64,000 nucleotides of DNA from Arsukibacterium sp. (GTDB lineage Bacteria > Pseudomonadota > Gammaproteobacteria > Enterobacterales > Alteromonadaceae), in assembly GCF_018402695.1 (NCBI RefSeq), contig NZ_JAGYIM010000023.1, forward strand, positions 62,001 through 126,000, read 5' to 3'. A program made the translations under genes and the position numbers. Shown in pieces: positions 50,876-60,890 of this stretch. Numbering within the stretch: the stretch's first letter is position 1; every line of letters begins with the position of its first letter. The notes beneath the pieces are model-generated. The model was not told the DNA's origin. It saw nothing but the letters and a program-made list of their open reading frames with translations, and ran no database searches.

Positions 50876-53032
50876 TTGCTTAACCCCCGTCAGTTTTACC
50901 GGCGACTACGCCAGCGCAAGGTGCTTAGCACTGTGCTGGCCTACCTTGTTCTGGTCTGGCTATTACTGCAAGTTGTTGCGGTGGTCAGCCAACTGTTACA
51001 GCTACCGCCGCTGCCCGGCACTATTATCGCGATCAGCCTGATAGCGGCCACGCCCTTAGTGTGCTATCTGGCCTGGTTTTATCAGTATCAGCATGGTCGG
51101 CTGCAGTTAATTGCCCGTGCTGATGGCCATATGCCGGTAATATTTGGCACTAAACAACGTACAGGCTTATTGCTGGTTAGTCTTTGCAGCGCACTGCTGG
51201 GTTATCAGTATTATTTACTTAGCCGGCCCAACAGTGAGCCGGCAGCGCTGAGTTTATTAGCAGCCAACTCTATTGCCGTGCTGCCTTTTAGTCAGTTAAA
51301 ACAGGACCACGCTAACCCTGAGCTGGAATTACTGGCCAACAGCCTGGCTGAGGAAATCAGCAGTCAGCTTGGTCGCAGCCCCGGCTTAACCGTCGCTGCT
51401 GCCAGCTCCGGCCAGGTACTGAGCCGCCAGCAACTAAGCCTGGCCGAGATTGCCAGCCGGCTTAGTGTCGCCACCTTGCTTAGCGGCAGCATCAGTTTGC
51501 AAGGCCAGCAGTTACAGATTAATTTGCAACTGCTCGATGGCAGCAGCGGCCAGACCTTATGGAGTCAGCAGCTTGAGCGAGAGCTAACCGATATATTTGC
51601 GCTGGAGAGCGAGGTGGCGCGCTCGGTTGCCAATACCTTGCAGGCCAGCTTAAAAGACGGCAATTCGCTACAGGATTTATCAGCCAATGCCAGCACTCAA
51701 AGTGCCGATGCGTATGTCAGCTACTTAAAAGCCCGCGAGCAATACCGGTTACAAACCAGCGAAGCGATGCAACAAGCCCGTCAGTTATTTGAACAAGCCA
51801 TCGGCCAGGATCCGGAATATGCGCTGGCTTACGTCGGCCTGGCCGATACGCTGTTATTGCTTAGCGATGGCAGTAAAGAGTTTGGCATTATTGACGTTGA
51901 TATCGCCACTAAGCTGGCTGCTGAATATCTGGAAAAGGCACTGCGCCGGGCGCCAGAGCTCGCCGAAGCCTATGCCATTCAGGGCAAGATGCTCGAGCTG
52001 CAACAGCAGCCTGAGCCGGCACTGGCCGCTTATCAGCAGGCGATAGCGCTTAACCCCAACCTGGCAGTAGCCCATATGTGGCAGTATCTGCTGCTCAAGC
52101 AGCAAGGCAAGTATGATGAGTCATTGCAAGCACTGGAACGGGCATATCAGCTGGATCCGGTATCGATCGCCGTGCTGTATAACCGCGGTTATGAACAGGC
52201 GATCCGTGGCCAGTTTGCTGAAGCCACAGATAGCTTCACTCAGTTAATTTCAGACTTTCCCGAGTCACCTTTGGGCAATGTTGGCATGTCGTTGGTTGCC
52301 TTTAATCAAGGCCTGCTGGCTGACAGTCTGCGGCATTGGCAATATGCCCATCAGATCTCGCCGGAAAATACAGGCTATCGCCGCAACTACCTTGGTTTAG
52401 TGTTAAGTCTTGGCTTGACAGACAGGCATCCAGAACTAGCAGATAATCCGCGGTTTCGAAATAGTTATCTGCTGCGCAATAGCGATTTCGATACTCTTTT
52501 TAAAGAAATGACATTTAAACTGGCAGCTCAACCAGATGATGCCTGGCTACAATTCGAGATGGCCTGGTACCAGATGTTGGCAGGCAATAAGGAGCAGGCT
52601 GCAAACCTTTTACTGCAAAGCTATGCGCTTTTTGATTCGGAAGACTTATATGGCATGCCGATGTGCAGTCCGGCTATTGAAATAGCATGGGCACTTAACC
52701 AGCAGGGACAACAGCAGCAGGCAGCAGAATTGAAGGCTCGTTGCCAAAAACAGCTGCACGCTGCTATGCAAAGCGAGTTGCGCGATAGCTACCTGAATCA
52801 TCTGGCAGCACGACTGGCAGCCTTGCAAGGCGAAAATGAGTTAGCGTTACAAGAACTGCAACAAGCGATGGCCTATGGCTGGCGCGAGTGGTGGACTTTT
52901 CACGATCCGATTTTTGAGACTATACCGCCAGATCAGCTGGCGCAACTGCGCCAGCAACTGGATAATGCACTGGCAGAACAGCGCCGGCTAGCGCTGGCGC
53001 AAGCTAAGCAACCTGCGCCGGCCAACCAGTAG
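50876..53032 (+). CDS. Membrane TPR protein with TolB/FlgO-like domain
   Basis: This 718-residue protein starts at a TTG (AGGG upstream; no in-frame ATG fits). It has three membrane helices, at about residues 16-40, 46-68 and 92-112. A FlgO/TolB-N-like domain follows (NSIAVLPFSQL, LANSLAEEISSQLGRSPGL), then several TPRs from about 270 (ALAYVGLADTLLLLSDG, AEAYAIQGKMLELQQQPEPA, AVLYNRGYEQAIRGQFAEA). It resembles the non-DNA-binding part of CadC-like or cyclase-associated proteins but lacks a winged helix and any catalytic domain. The function is unknown. Its last 45 bases overlap the convergent next gene. Confidence 0.8.
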   Translation: MLNPRQFYRRLRQRKVLSTVLAYLVLVWLLLQVVAVVSQLLQLPPLPGTIIAISLIAATPLVCYLAWFYQYQHGRLQLIARADGHMPVIFGTKQRTGLLLVSLCSALLGYQYYLLSRPNSEPAALSLLAANSIAVLPFSQLKQDHANPELELLANSLAEEISSQLGRSPGLTVAAASSGQVLSRQQLSLAEIASRLSVATLLSGSISLQGQQLQINLQLLDGSSGQTLWSQQLERELTDIFALESEVARSVANTLQASLKDGNSLQDLSANASTQSADAYVSYLKAREQYRLQTSEAMQQARQLFEQAIGQDPEYALAYVGLADTLLLLSDGSKEFGIIDVDIATKLAAEYLEKALRRAPELAEAYAIQGKMLELQQQPEPALAAYQQAIALNPNLAVAHMWQYLLLKQQGKYDESLQALERAYQLDPVSIAVLYNRGYEQAIRGQFAEATDSFTQLISDFPESPLGNVGMSLVAFNQGLLADSLRHWQYAHQISPENTGYRRNYLGLVLSLGLTDRHPELADNPRFRNSYLLRNSDFDTLFKEMTFKLAAQPDDAWLQFEMAWYQMLAGNKEQAANLLLQSYALFDSEDLYGMPMCSPAIEIAWALNQQGQQQQAAELKARCQKQLHAAMQSELRDSYLNHLAARLAALQGENELALQELQQAMAYGWREWWTFHDPIFETIPPDQLAQLRQQLDNALAEQRRLALAQAKQPAPANQ

Positions 53033-53764
53033 CAACCCTAAGCCGGCAAATAGGCTCAAAGTAGACGGCAGCGGCACCTGGACTGCACTGCGCTCCAGAA
53101 TAAATACCTGCTCAGACGGCGAGCTAAAGCTCAATACATCAGAGCGATTGCCAAGGTAGTAATAGCAACGTTCATCACCTTCATCCAGAAACACAGGACC
53201 GCATTCATCGCGATCATTGCGATAATAAAAATCCCTATCTGCGCCGGAATAAAAAGTACTGTTAAAGGTCAGCCAATATTCGCCCGGCACTAAATCATCC
53301 GGCATAGCAGCTGCAGGGTTAAAGCCATTCTCGCGCAAAGCGGAAAACGCCCAGCTTTGCTCACCTTGAGTCAGGGTCCAGCTAAATTCAGCAGCAAAGG
53401 CGGAGGGGAAATCCCAAATTAAGGCACTTTCAAAATCCAGTTGCGCACCCAGTTCAAACTGGTAATAGCAAGGCTCTTCCTGCCAGAACTCCGGCGGCGG
53501 CAATAAATCGGTAATCAGCCAACACTCCCGCGGCACCGCTAGTAGCGGCAGGTCGCCGATAGTAAAGCTAACCCGATCAATAGCCGGGGCGCCGGCCAGC
53601 AGATAGCTGTCGTTAAAATAACTGTTATCAAATAAGCCATAACTTTGCGGCCTGGTCGAAGTTTCTGAGGCTCGACCAGCACCACGGATTAACTCAGCCT
53701 CAGCCAGAAAACTGCAAAACAGTAACCCCACCACCGCATATTTTAACAAACGCATAACCGGCAC
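52988..53764 (-). CDS. Secreted protein with PEP-CTERM-like sorting tail
   Basis: The 258-residue product has a signal peptide (RLLKYAVVGLLFCSFLAEAE) and a beta-rich, acidic body with two possible disulfides. The C-terminal VPLPSTLSLFAGLGLLLVGR plus a basic end matches the PEP-CTERM tripartite layout, with Leu replacing the usual Glu of Val-Pro-Glu-Pro. PEP-CTERM proteins are processed by exosortase, and none is encoded here. The family of the body is not recognised. The 3' end overlaps the convergent TPR gene by 45 bases. Confidence 0.75.
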   Translation of the reverse strand: MPVMRLLKYAVVGLLFCSFLAEAELIRGAGRASETSTRPQSYGLFDNSYFNDSYLLAGAPAIDRVSFTIGDLPLLAVPRECWLITDLLPPPEFWQEEPCYYQFELGAQLDFESALIWDFPSAFAAEFSWTLTQGEQSWAFSALRENGFNPAAAMPDDLVPGEYWLTFNSTFYSGADRDFYYRNDRDECGPVFLDEGDERCYYYLGNRSDVLSFSSPSEQVFILERSAVQVPLPSTLSLFAGLGLLLVGRRRLLSLRQR

Positions 53765-53924
53765 TCCCTGTTATTGATGCTGCATTTCACCGGCTTACTG
53801 CTGACCGAACCACGAAGGCAAACTTAAGGTTAATAAAATTAATAACCAGATAATTTAGAACCCACTAAGTAAAGCAGAAAACTGTTAAAACGCCAGTGGC
53901 TGGCTTGCCCGCCGGCATGCTTAT

Positions 53925-53948
53925 CTGTATAAAAGTAACTGTATAAAA
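53925..53948. repeat. 14-bp tandem duplication in the antiporter promoter region
   Basis: CTGTATAAAA occurs at 53925-53934 and again at 53939-53948 (period 14), just before the ribosome site of the NhaC-family gene. Each copy contains a TATAAA box, so the duplication may double the -10 element. Confidence 0.6.
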
Positions 53949-53965
53949 ATAATAAAAAGGAGCCG

Positions 53966-55361
53966 ATGGTGGCAGACTGGTTAACCCTACTTCCGGCGGT
54001 CGTCGCCATTGCCGTGGTACTGTGGCGCAAAGAAGTGATTTTAGCGTTGCTATTATCACTCTGTACCTCGAGCTGCTGATATTTCTGCAAAATGGCCAGA
54101 GCTTTGGTGCCGGTTTATTACTTGACGGCAGCATTCAGACCCTGGAACGGATTATTGCCGTTACCGGTGACGCCGACAACGCCCGTATTTTAATGTTCTC
54201 GTTGCTGGTCGGTGGCTTACTGGCCTATATGCGCTACTCCGGCGGGGTGTCGGCCACGGTGGCGATGCTGGTGAATAAAGGTATCGCCCGCAATGGCCGC
54301 CAGGCCGGCTTACTAACCTTTTTTATCAGCAGTGTAACCTTTATAGAATCGAATTTAAGCTCGTTAACGGCGGGTATCAGCTCGCGCGGCCTGTTTGATA
54401 AATTTAAAATGAGCCGGGCCCGCCTGGCCTATATTATCGACAGCACCAGCGCCCCTATTTGCATTATTATTTTACTCAACGGCTGGGGTGCTTATATTCT
54501 GGGGCTGCTGAGCACCTATCGATTTACCCCAAAGTCCGGTGGCTATTTTAATTGGCACCATACCGCTTAATTTCTATGCGTTAATTACTCTGGTGGTGGT
54601 GCTGTATACCATTATCAGTGGCAAGGTGTACGGGCCGATGCGTAAATCAGAACAGCAGCTGCATACGTTGTCGCATCACAGCGAAATTGAGACCGCAGCC
54701 CAGCCACCCGGCTTATATGCTGGTACCGCTGGTTACGCTGGTAGCGGCCATGCTCGGCTTTATGTTGTTAACCGGTAATGGTCAGCTGGTGCAGGGCTCG
54801 GGCTCCAAATCGGTGCTGTATGCCACCGCGCTGTCCTGCGTGGTGGTGTACGCTATGATGCTGCTTAGCCGCCGCTTTGCCCACCAGCAACTGGTCGATA
54901 TTGGTTTTAAAGGCATCAGTGAGTTACTGCCGTTGGTTACCATCGTGTTGTTATCGCTGTCGCTCGGCTCCAGCTTAAAACTGCTCGGCACCGGCACCTT
55001 TATTGCCGGCATTGTTGATCAAAACCTGCCACAGGTGCTTATTCCGGCGCTGCTGTTTTTAGCCGGTGCGTTAATTTCGTTTACCACCGGCACCAGCTGG
55101 GGCACCTTTGCTATTCTTATTCCTATCGGCATGCCAATGGTCAGCCTGTTGGGTTTACCACCGCAGCTTATTCTGGCCGCGATATTAAGCGGCGGGGTAT
55201 TTGGTGATCACTGCTCACCTATTTCCGACAGCACCGCGGTAAGCTCGGTGGCCGCCGGCTGTGACTTACTGGAGCACGTAAAAACCCAGCTGCCTTATGC
55301 CCTGGTCTGTGGCGCCATCGCGCTACTAAGCTTTGTAATCGCCGGCATATTGATGATTTAA
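53966..55361 (+). CDS. NhaC-family antiporter (three apparent indels)
   Basis: This is a predicted sodium/proton-type antiporter of about 464 residues after repair. It starts at the ATG at 53966 (AAGGAG upstream). One base is missing at about 54052-54056 (LLLSL-YLELLIFLQNG), one C is surplus at 54527-54530 (RFTQSPVAILIGTIP) and one C is surplus at 54707-54709 (AAQPPAYMLVPLVTLVA). Conserved segments include GGLLAYMRYSGG, IESNLSSLTAGISSRG, GTSWGTFAILIPIGMPM and SGGVFGDHCSPISDSTAVSS. The last is the hallmark of NhaC/MleN-type carriers. Some members exchange organic acids rather than sodium, which matters given the dipeptidase 27 bp downstream. Confidence 0.85.
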
Positions 55362-55386
55362 CGAGGATAACGATTTAACGAGGATA
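55355..55386. repeat. Tandem duplication of stop codon and ribosome site
   Basis: GATTTAACGAGGATA occurs at 55355-55369 and 55372-55386 (period 17). The first copy contains the antiporter stop codon and the second supplies the GAGGATA ribosome site of the dipeptidase gene. Confidence 0.7.
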
Positions 55387-55388
55387 TA

Positions 55389-56099
55389 ATGATGAACATC
55401 GCCCTGCTGTCCCCTTTCTGTCTGCTGGCGTTACTGGTAATGGCCATCGCGGCATCTGCAACCGCTAAGCAGAGCGAGCCGGCCGTACCAGCCGACTTTA
55501 CTGATGTGGCCAGCCTGGTGCCCGATGCCCAAATTCATATGGCGTATCTGGGCAGCGACAATTTTGTCGGCATGCAGGTCGATGGTTATCAGGCCAATAA
55601 ATGCTATTTGCAGCAAAACGCGGCTAACGCTTTGGTAAAAGCGCAGCAAGCCGCCGCCGCCCAGGGCTTAACCCTGTGGATTTATGATTGCTACCGGCCG
55701 CAGCGGGCGGTAAACCATTTTATGCGCTGGGCCAAAGATTTAGCTGACACCAGCACCAAGGCTGAGTATTACCCCAACCTGGCTAAAGACCAGCTGGTCG
55801 GCGAATATATTGCAGAGAAATCTGGCCACAGCCGCGGTAGCACCATCGATTTAACTCTGGCCCGGCTGGATGCCGATGGCAACTGGCAACCGCTGGACAT
55901 GGGTTCAGCCTTTGATATGTTCGACCCGGTTTCCAATGTCGGCCACCCGGCTATCAACCAGACTCAACAAGCTAACCGTCAGTTATTACTGGATATTATG
56001 GCCAGTGCCAATTTTAAGGTATACAGCATGGAATGGTGGCACTTTACCCATCAGCCGCCGGTATACACCGAGCAGTATTTTGATTTTGTTATTAAATAA
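55389..56099 (+). CDS. Exported D-Ala-D-Ala dipeptidase, VanX/DdpX family
   Basis: This zinc dipeptidase hydrolyses D-Ala-D-Ala. The 236-residue product has a signal peptide (about residues 1-26), so it should act in the periplasm, unlike cytoplasmic VanX. Active-site residues match the family: Arg103 (DCYRPQRAV), zinc ligands His147 and Asp154 (SGHSRGSTIDLTL), Glu215 and His218 (MEWWHFT). There is no vanHA or vanS nearby, so nutrition or recycling is more likely than vancomycin resistance; E. coli DdpX plays such a role. Two adjacent ATGs (55389, 55392) are both possible starts. Confidence 0.92.
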   Translation: MMNIALLSPFCLLALLVMAIAASATAKQSEPAVPADFTDVASLVPDAQIHMAYLGSDNFVGMQVDGYQANKCYLQQNAANALVKAQQAAAAQGLTLWIYDCYRPQRAVNHFMRWAKDLADTSTKAEYYPNLAKDQLVGEYIAEKSGHSRGSTIDLTLARLDADGNWQPLDMGSAFDMFDPVSNVGHPAINQTQQANRQLLLDIMASANFKVYSMEWWHFTHQPPVYTEQYFDFVIK

Positions 56100-56206
56100 A
56101 CCAAAATTAATTACAGATAATTACACTATATTAATAATTGATTCATCAAGGCTTTGTTATACCTGTTAGTGACTTTAATCGTCGTAATCGCAATTAAGGA
56201 GTCACT

Positions 56207-56788
56207 ATGCATAAGCTACTTACAAGCGCCGTTCTCGTTGGATCTTTCTTCTCAGCAGCAGTTGCTGCCCAAACTTACGACAAAGGCTTTTACCTCGGTG
56301 GCCACTACGGCCAGCATAAAGTAGAACTGGAATCCGATTTTGCCAATACCGATCTCGATTTTGGGGTAGCCGGAGTTAATGCCGGTCTGCAGCTTACCAG
56401 CTTTCTGGCCGTCGAGGCCCGCTATGCTGTTGGCGTAGAAGACGAAGAAATTTTTGATGACACCGACTCCGCCCGCTATGACATCGACCGCCATATGGCC
56501 TTGATGGCCAAAGGCTCCTTACCGCTGGGCGACCGTTTTGCTGTGTTTGCCACCGCGGGCTATGGCGAAACTAAATACAGTTTTGCCTACGATATTCCAG
56601 GACTGACCGGCTCTGAATCGACCACCGAAAGCGGCTTTATATATGGTGCAGGTGCTACTTTTCATCTGACCAACCGCTTAAGTCTGGTCGCTGAATATAC
56701 TATGCTGCCCGATCTTGAAGACGAAGATGAAGGCCTGATTGAGTCTGACGTATCAATGATGACCGTTGGCCTGAACTATCAGTTCTAA
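56207..56788 (+). CDS. Outer-membrane beta-barrel porin-family protein
   Basis: The 193-residue product has a signal peptide ending AAVAAQ and an eight-stranded OmpA-like barrel pattern (GFYLGGHYGQHKVEL, FGVAGVNAGLQL, FAVFATAGYGETKY, GFIYGAGATFHL). The C-terminal MTVGLNYQF has the terminal Phe needed for BAM recognition. The loops are acidic, as is common in marine or halotolerant bacteria. The specific role is unknown. A strong AAGGAG precedes the ATG. Confidence 0.85.
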   Translation: MHKLLTSAVLVGSFFSAAVAAQTYDKGFYLGGHYGQHKVELESDFANTDLDFGVAGVNAGLQLTSFLAVEARYAVGVEDEEIFDDTDSARYDIDRHMALMAKGSLPLGDRFAVFATAGYGETKYSFAYDIPGLTGSESTTESGFIYGAGATFHLTNRLSLVAEYTMLPDLEDEDEGLIESDVSMMTVGLNYQF

Positions 56789-56856
56789 GCCCGGCTTACC
56801 CCGCCAGCGGCCATCTCACCACAGATGATGGCAGGTTGCTGGCGCAAGGTTTGTTG

Positions 56857-56898
56857 CAGATGCCCGCTGGTCCTCCCTGCTAACGGGCATCTGTTTTT
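56857..56898 (+). terminator. Terminator downstream of the beta-barrel gene
   Basis: CAGATGCCCG (56857-56866) pairs perfectly with CGGGCATCTG (56884-56893) around a 17-base loop and is followed by TTTTT. It ends the porin-like gene transcript before the TetR gene. Confidence 0.88.
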
Positions 56899-57051
56899 GC
56901 CGGCCCTTGTTTACCTGTGTTGCCCACCAGCCTGGCCGACAGTCCTGTCGCAACCAGCCTTGCAGCTGCCGCTAATGCCATTAGAGCTATCGCCATTGAT
57001 CTGTTAGTATAAACTCATGTTATTTTTTAACCATGTTAACCACTTTTAACT

Positions 57052-57669
57052 ATGGCAAGACGTACTAAAGCCGAAGCGGAAAGCACCCGTGCCGCTATTC
57101 TGGATGCAGCCGAACTGTTGTTTTTTGAACATGGGGTTTCCCGCACTACGCTGGAGAAGATTGCCGCCGCAGCCGGGGTAACCCGTGGTGCTATTTACTG
57201 GCATTTTCAGAACAAAGCAGACTTATTTAACGCCATGCTGGAGCGGGTGCGCCTGCCCTTTCAGCATCTGCTGGCGGCAGTGGATAACAACCCGGCTGCC
57301 GACCCGTTCAGTCAGTTGCATGAGCTAATGAGTAATGGCCTGCGCCTTATTGCTTCCAGTGAACAGCACCACAGAGTGCTGACCATTGTCTTCCATCGCT
57401 GTGAGTATATTGATGAGCTGAACCCGGCGGTCAACCAGCAGGATAAACTGGATGAAGCCGCAGTTGCGGTAATGCAGAGAGCATTTGAACGGGCTGAGCA
57501 GGCCGGGATGTTACGCACTGGAGTTTGCCCCCGGCTGGCAGCCGTTGCGCTGCATATGTACGTTGGCGGCATTATCAGCCACTTTTTGTTAAAGCCGCAG
57601 CAATGCGATTTAATGCAGCACGCGCCTAAGTTAATTGACGCCATGCTGTTGGGCCTGAAAAAAGCCTGA
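57052..57669 (+). CDS. TetR-family efflux regulator, AcrR-like
   Basis: The 205-residue product has the TetR helix-turn-helix at about residues 33-57 (TTLEKIAAAAGVTRGAIYWHF) and the AcrR/TtgR-type core LPFQHLL near 63. HRVLTIVFHRCEYIDEL lies in the ligand domain. It should repress the acrAB pump genes, which converge on it from the other side; their promoter, 4.4 kb away, carries an AcrR-type palindrome. Three 9-bp near-repeats (TTAACCATG, TTAACCACT, TTTAACTATG) directly precede and include its start codon, and there is no good ribosome site, so it may be weakly translated. Confidence 0.88.
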   Translation: MARRTKAEAESTRAAILDAAELLFFEHGVSRTTLEKIAAAAGVTRGAIYWHFQNKADLFNAMLERVRLPFQHLLAAVDNNPAADPFSQLHELMSNGLRLIASSEQHHRVLTIVFHRCEYIDELNPAVNQQDKLDEAAVAVMQRAFERAEQAGMLRTGVCPRLAAVALHMYVGGIISHFLLKPQQCDLMQHAPKLIDAMLLGLKKA

Positions 57670-57716
57670 ACCGCGAAAATCCGTTGCAACCAGGCTGGAA
57701 ACAGTAACGCCAACCA

Positions 57717-57759
57717 TAAAAAAGCCAGCTAACCGCAATTGCAAAACGGACTAGCTGGC
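57717..57759 (-). terminator. Terminator of the acrAB operon
   Basis: On the minus strand GCCAGCTA (57752-57759) pairs with TAGCTGGC (57724-57731) and is followed by a T run (AAAAAA at 57718-57723 on the plus strand). It lies 24 bases after the acrB stop codon and separates it from the convergent TetR gene. Confidence 0.82.
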
Positions 57760-57782
57760 AAAGGTACTGATTTTAAAACCGT

Positions 57783-60700
57783 CTAGCGGGCTGGCGGGGT
57801 CCTTTTAGCAAACAGCCTCATAACGACCAGATAAAACACCGGCACCAAAAATACCGCCAGCACCGTGGCTGAAATCATGCCACCGAGCACACCGGTGCCA
57901 ATGGCATTGCGGCTGGCAGAGCCGGCACCCGAGCTGAGAACTAAGGGCAATACACCAAGCGAAAAGGCCATTGACGTCATAATGATGGGTCGTAAGCGCA
58001 GGCGCACCGCTTCCAGAATAGCCGCTGTCAGCTCCTTGCCCTGATTCTGCAGCTCACGGGCAAACTCGACAATCAGGATGGCGTTTTTCGAGGCCAGCCC
58101 CATAGTCGTTAACAGCCCCACCTGAAAATAGACATCGTTACCCATGCCCCGCAGATAAGCCGCCGTTAAAGCACCAATAATGCCCAGTGGTACCACGAGT
58201 ATCACCGCAAAAGGCACGCTCCAGCTTTCATACAACGCAGCCAGACATAAAAACACCACCAGAATAGAAAGCGCATACAATGCCGGTGCCTGCGAGCCTG
58301 ATAGTTTTTCCTGATAAGACGTCGCAGTCCACTCAAACCCAATACCGTCCGGCAACTGGCTGATTAACTGCTCCATGGTTGCCATTGCATCCCCCGAGCT
58401 GGTGCCCGGCGCCGGTTCGCCCTGAATTTCCATCGCCGCCACGCCGTTGTAGCGTTCCAGCCGCTGCGGGCCGTATACCCATTCGCTACTGGCAAACGAG
58501 CTGAAACTGACCATCTCGCCACTACTGTTCCTCACATGCCAGCGCTGAATATCTTCCGGGGTCATTCGAAACTCCGGCTCCGCCTGCACAAACACTTTTT
58601 TCACCCGGCCACGGTCAGTAAAATCGTTAACATAGGTCGAGCCCCAGCCAATCGACAAGGTCTGGTTGATATCATTTAATGACACCCCCAAGGCCTGGGC
58701 TTTTAACTGATCTACCTCTATCTGCAATTGCGGCGCATCTTCCATACCATTGGGCCGCACACCAAGCAGACTGGGCTGCTCTGCGGCCATCCCCAGTAAC
58801 TGATTACGGGCATTCAGCAAGGCCTCGTGGCCTATCCCACCCCGGTCCTGCAGAAATAATGAGAAACCGGTAGCCCGGCCAAGTTCGGCAATCGGCGGCA
58901 GGTTAAAGGCAAAAATCTGGGCTTCTTTGACGGTACCAAAAAAGCCCCAGGCCCGGCCGATCACAGCCTGCACACTGTCTGCCTCGTTGCGTTCACTCCA
59001 GTCAGCCAGCCTGACAAACGCCAGGCCCATATTCTGGCCGCGGCCGGCGAAACTGAAGCCCGACACGGTAAACACCGACCGTACCGAATCTTCGGTAGCA
59101 TAGTGCGCGGCTACCTGGTCCATTACCGCCTCGGTTCGCTGCTGGCTGGCGCCGGTTGGCAACTGGATCATGGTTAAAAATACGCCCTGATCTTCTTCCG
59201 GCAAAAACGAGGTGGGTAAGCGCATAAACATCAAGGCCATCACCGCGACAATCACCCCGTAGATCAGCATTGAGCGTTTCGGCCGCGCCAGCATGCCGGC
59301 TACGCCGCGCTGATAGCTTGCGTTGCTGCGATCAAAGCCACGATTAAACCAGCCAAAGAAGCCGCGTTTCTGCTGATGATTGCCATTAACCGGTTTAAGC
59401 ATGGTGGCACACAATGCCGGGGTAAACATTAGCGCTACCAACACCGACAAGGCCATGGCCGTAACTATAGTAATCGAGAATTGCTGATAAATGGCGCCGG
59501 TAGCCCCGCCGAAAAATGCCATTGGCACAAATACCGCCGACAGCACCAGGCCAATACCGACCAATGCTCCGGTGATCTGGCCCATCGATTTGCGGGTGGC
59601 TTCTACCGGGCCTAAGCCCTCTTCGCTCATTACCCGCTCGACATTTTCGACGACGACGATGGCATCATCCACCAGCAAGCCTATTGCCAGCACCATGCCA
59701 AACATGGTCAGGGTGTTAATGGTAAAACCAAAGGCCGCCATAATGCCAAAGGTGCCGAGCAGCACCACCGGCACCGCCAGGGTAGGAATTAACGTCGCGC
59801 GGAAGTTCTGTAAAAACAGATACATCACCAGAAAGACCAGAATAATGGCTTCAATCAGGGTTTGTACCACTGAGCTAATGGAAACTTCAACAAAAGGCGT
59901 GGTGTCATAAGGAATAACCGCACTTAAACCCTGCGGAAAATACGGCTCCAGCTCGGCCAGCTTGGCTTTAACTGCCGCCGCCGTATCCAGGGCATTAGCA
60001 CCGGTCGCCAGTTCTATCGCCAAACCGGTGGCCATTTTGCCGTTGTAACGGGCTATTACTGAGTAATCTTCACCGCCCAGCTCAACCCGCGCCACATCGT
60101 TTAGTTTTACCAGGGCGCCATCAGCGTTAACTTTCAGTAAGATCTGGCCGAATTCCTCGGCTGAGGTCAGCCGGGTCTGGGCCAGTATAGCTGCATTATA
60201 TTGCTGGCCTTCCAGCGCCGGCGCGCCACCTAACTGACCGGCGGTTACCTGATTATTCTGCACCCGAATTGCCGCCGTAACGTCAGCCGGGGTTAACTGG
60301 TACTGGTTCAGTTTGTCAGCATCCAGCCAGACTCGCATTGCATACTGGCTGCCAAACACCTGGACATTACCGACACCGCTGGTCCGGCTGAGCGGGTCCT
60401 TAACGTTTGCCACCACAAAATCGGCAATGTCGTCGCGTTCCAGGCTGCCATCTTCCGAGATAAAGCCGACAACCATCAGGAAGCCGCCATTCGATTTCGC
60501 TACCCGCACACCGTTTTGTTGCACTTCCTGCGGCAGCAACGGCAACGCCTGCTGCAGTTTATTCTGGACCTGCACCTGAGCAATATCAGCATCGGTACCG
60601 GTTTCAAAGGTCAGAGTCAGGCTGACGTTACCGGACGAGTCTGAGTTGCCCGACATATACATCAGGTTGTCCAGGCCATTCATCGCCTGCTCTATCACCT

Positions 60701-60887
60701 GGGTTACCGCATATTCTGCCGTTTGCGCCGATGCCCCGCGGTATGAAGCGCTGATGCTGATCGCCGGTGGCGCAATGCGTGGATATTGCTCTATCGGTAG
60801 TTGTTTAATGGCCAGCAGGCCGGCCAGCATAATGACAATGGCGATAACCCAGGCAAAAATAGGCCGGCTGATAAAGAAATTCGCCAT
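57783..60887 (-). CDS. acrB: RND multidrug efflux pump permease AcrB-type
   Basis: This trimeric inner-membrane proton-drug antiporter has 1034 residues, the HAE1-family norm. It starts [20 protein letters not shown]. The proton-relay aspartates are in [18 protein letters not shown] (about residues 403-420), with TM10-12 segments near the end ([15 protein letters not shown] and [20 protein letters not shown]). It follows acrA by three bases. No outer-membrane TolC-type gene is in the operon, so a shared TolC elsewhere is expected. Confidence 0.96.
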   Translation of the reverse strand: MANFFISRPIFAWVIAIVIMLAGLLAIKQLPIEQYPRIAPPAISISASYRGASAQTAEYAVTQVIEQAMNGLDNLMYMSGNSDSSGNVSLTLTFETGTDADIAQVQVQNKLQQALPLLPQEVQQNGVRVAKSNGGFLMVVGFISEDGSLERDDIADFVVANVKDPLSRTSGVGNVQVFGSQYAMRVWLDADKLNQYQLTPADVTAAIRVQNNQVTAGQLGGAPALEGQQYNAAILAQTRLTSAEEFGQILLKVNADGALVKLNDVARVELGGEDYSVIARYNGKMATGLAIELATGANALDTAAAVKAKLAELEPYFPQGLSAVIPYDTTPFVEVSISSVVQTLIEAIILVFLVMYLFLQNFRATLIPTLAVPVVLLGTFGIMAAFGFTINTLTMFGMVLAIGLLVDDAIVVVENVERVMSEEGLGPVEATRKSMGQITGALVGIGLVLSAVFVPMAFFGGATGAIYQQFSITIVTAMALSVLVALMFTPALCATMLKPVNGNHQQKRGFFGWFNRGFDRSNASYQRGVAGMLARPKRSMLIYGVIVAVMALMFMRLPTSFLPEEDQGVFLTMIQLPTGASQQRTEAVMDQVAAHYATEDSVRSVFTVSGFSFAGRGQNMGLAFVRLADWSERNEADSVQAVIGRAWGFFGTVKEAQIFAFNLPPIAELGRATGFSLFLQDRGGIGHEALLNARNQLLGMAAEQPSLLGVRPNGMEDAPQLQIEVDQLKAQALGVSLNDINQTLSIGWGSTYVNDFTDRGRVKKVFVQAEPEFRMTPEDIQRWHVRNSSGEMVSFSSFASSEWVYGPQRLERYNGVAAMEIQGEPAPGTSSGDAMATMEQLISQLPDGIGFEWTATSYQEKLSGSQAPALYALSILVVFLCLAALYESWSVPFAVILVVPLGIIGALTAAYLRGMGNDVYFQVGLLTTMGLASKNAILIVEFARELQNQGKELTAAILEAVRLRLRPIIMTSMAFSLGVLPLVLSSGAGSASRNAIGTGVLGGMISATVLAVFLVPVFYLVVMRLFAKRTPPAR

Positions 60888-60890
60888 CGC

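Noticed and set aside
55389-56099. Vancomycin resistance determinant
   Set aside because: The VanX-type enzyme is exported and no vanH, vanA or vanRS genes accompany it. Gram-negative cells are intrinsically protected, so a nutritional role fits better.
56825-57007. Small plus-strand reading frame of 60 codons
   Set aside because: It spans a strong terminator hairpin, has no ribosome site and no recognisable family.
59491-59910. Plus-strand reading frame opposite acrB
   Set aside because: It lies wholly inside the conserved permease gene on the other strand, with shadow-frame composition.
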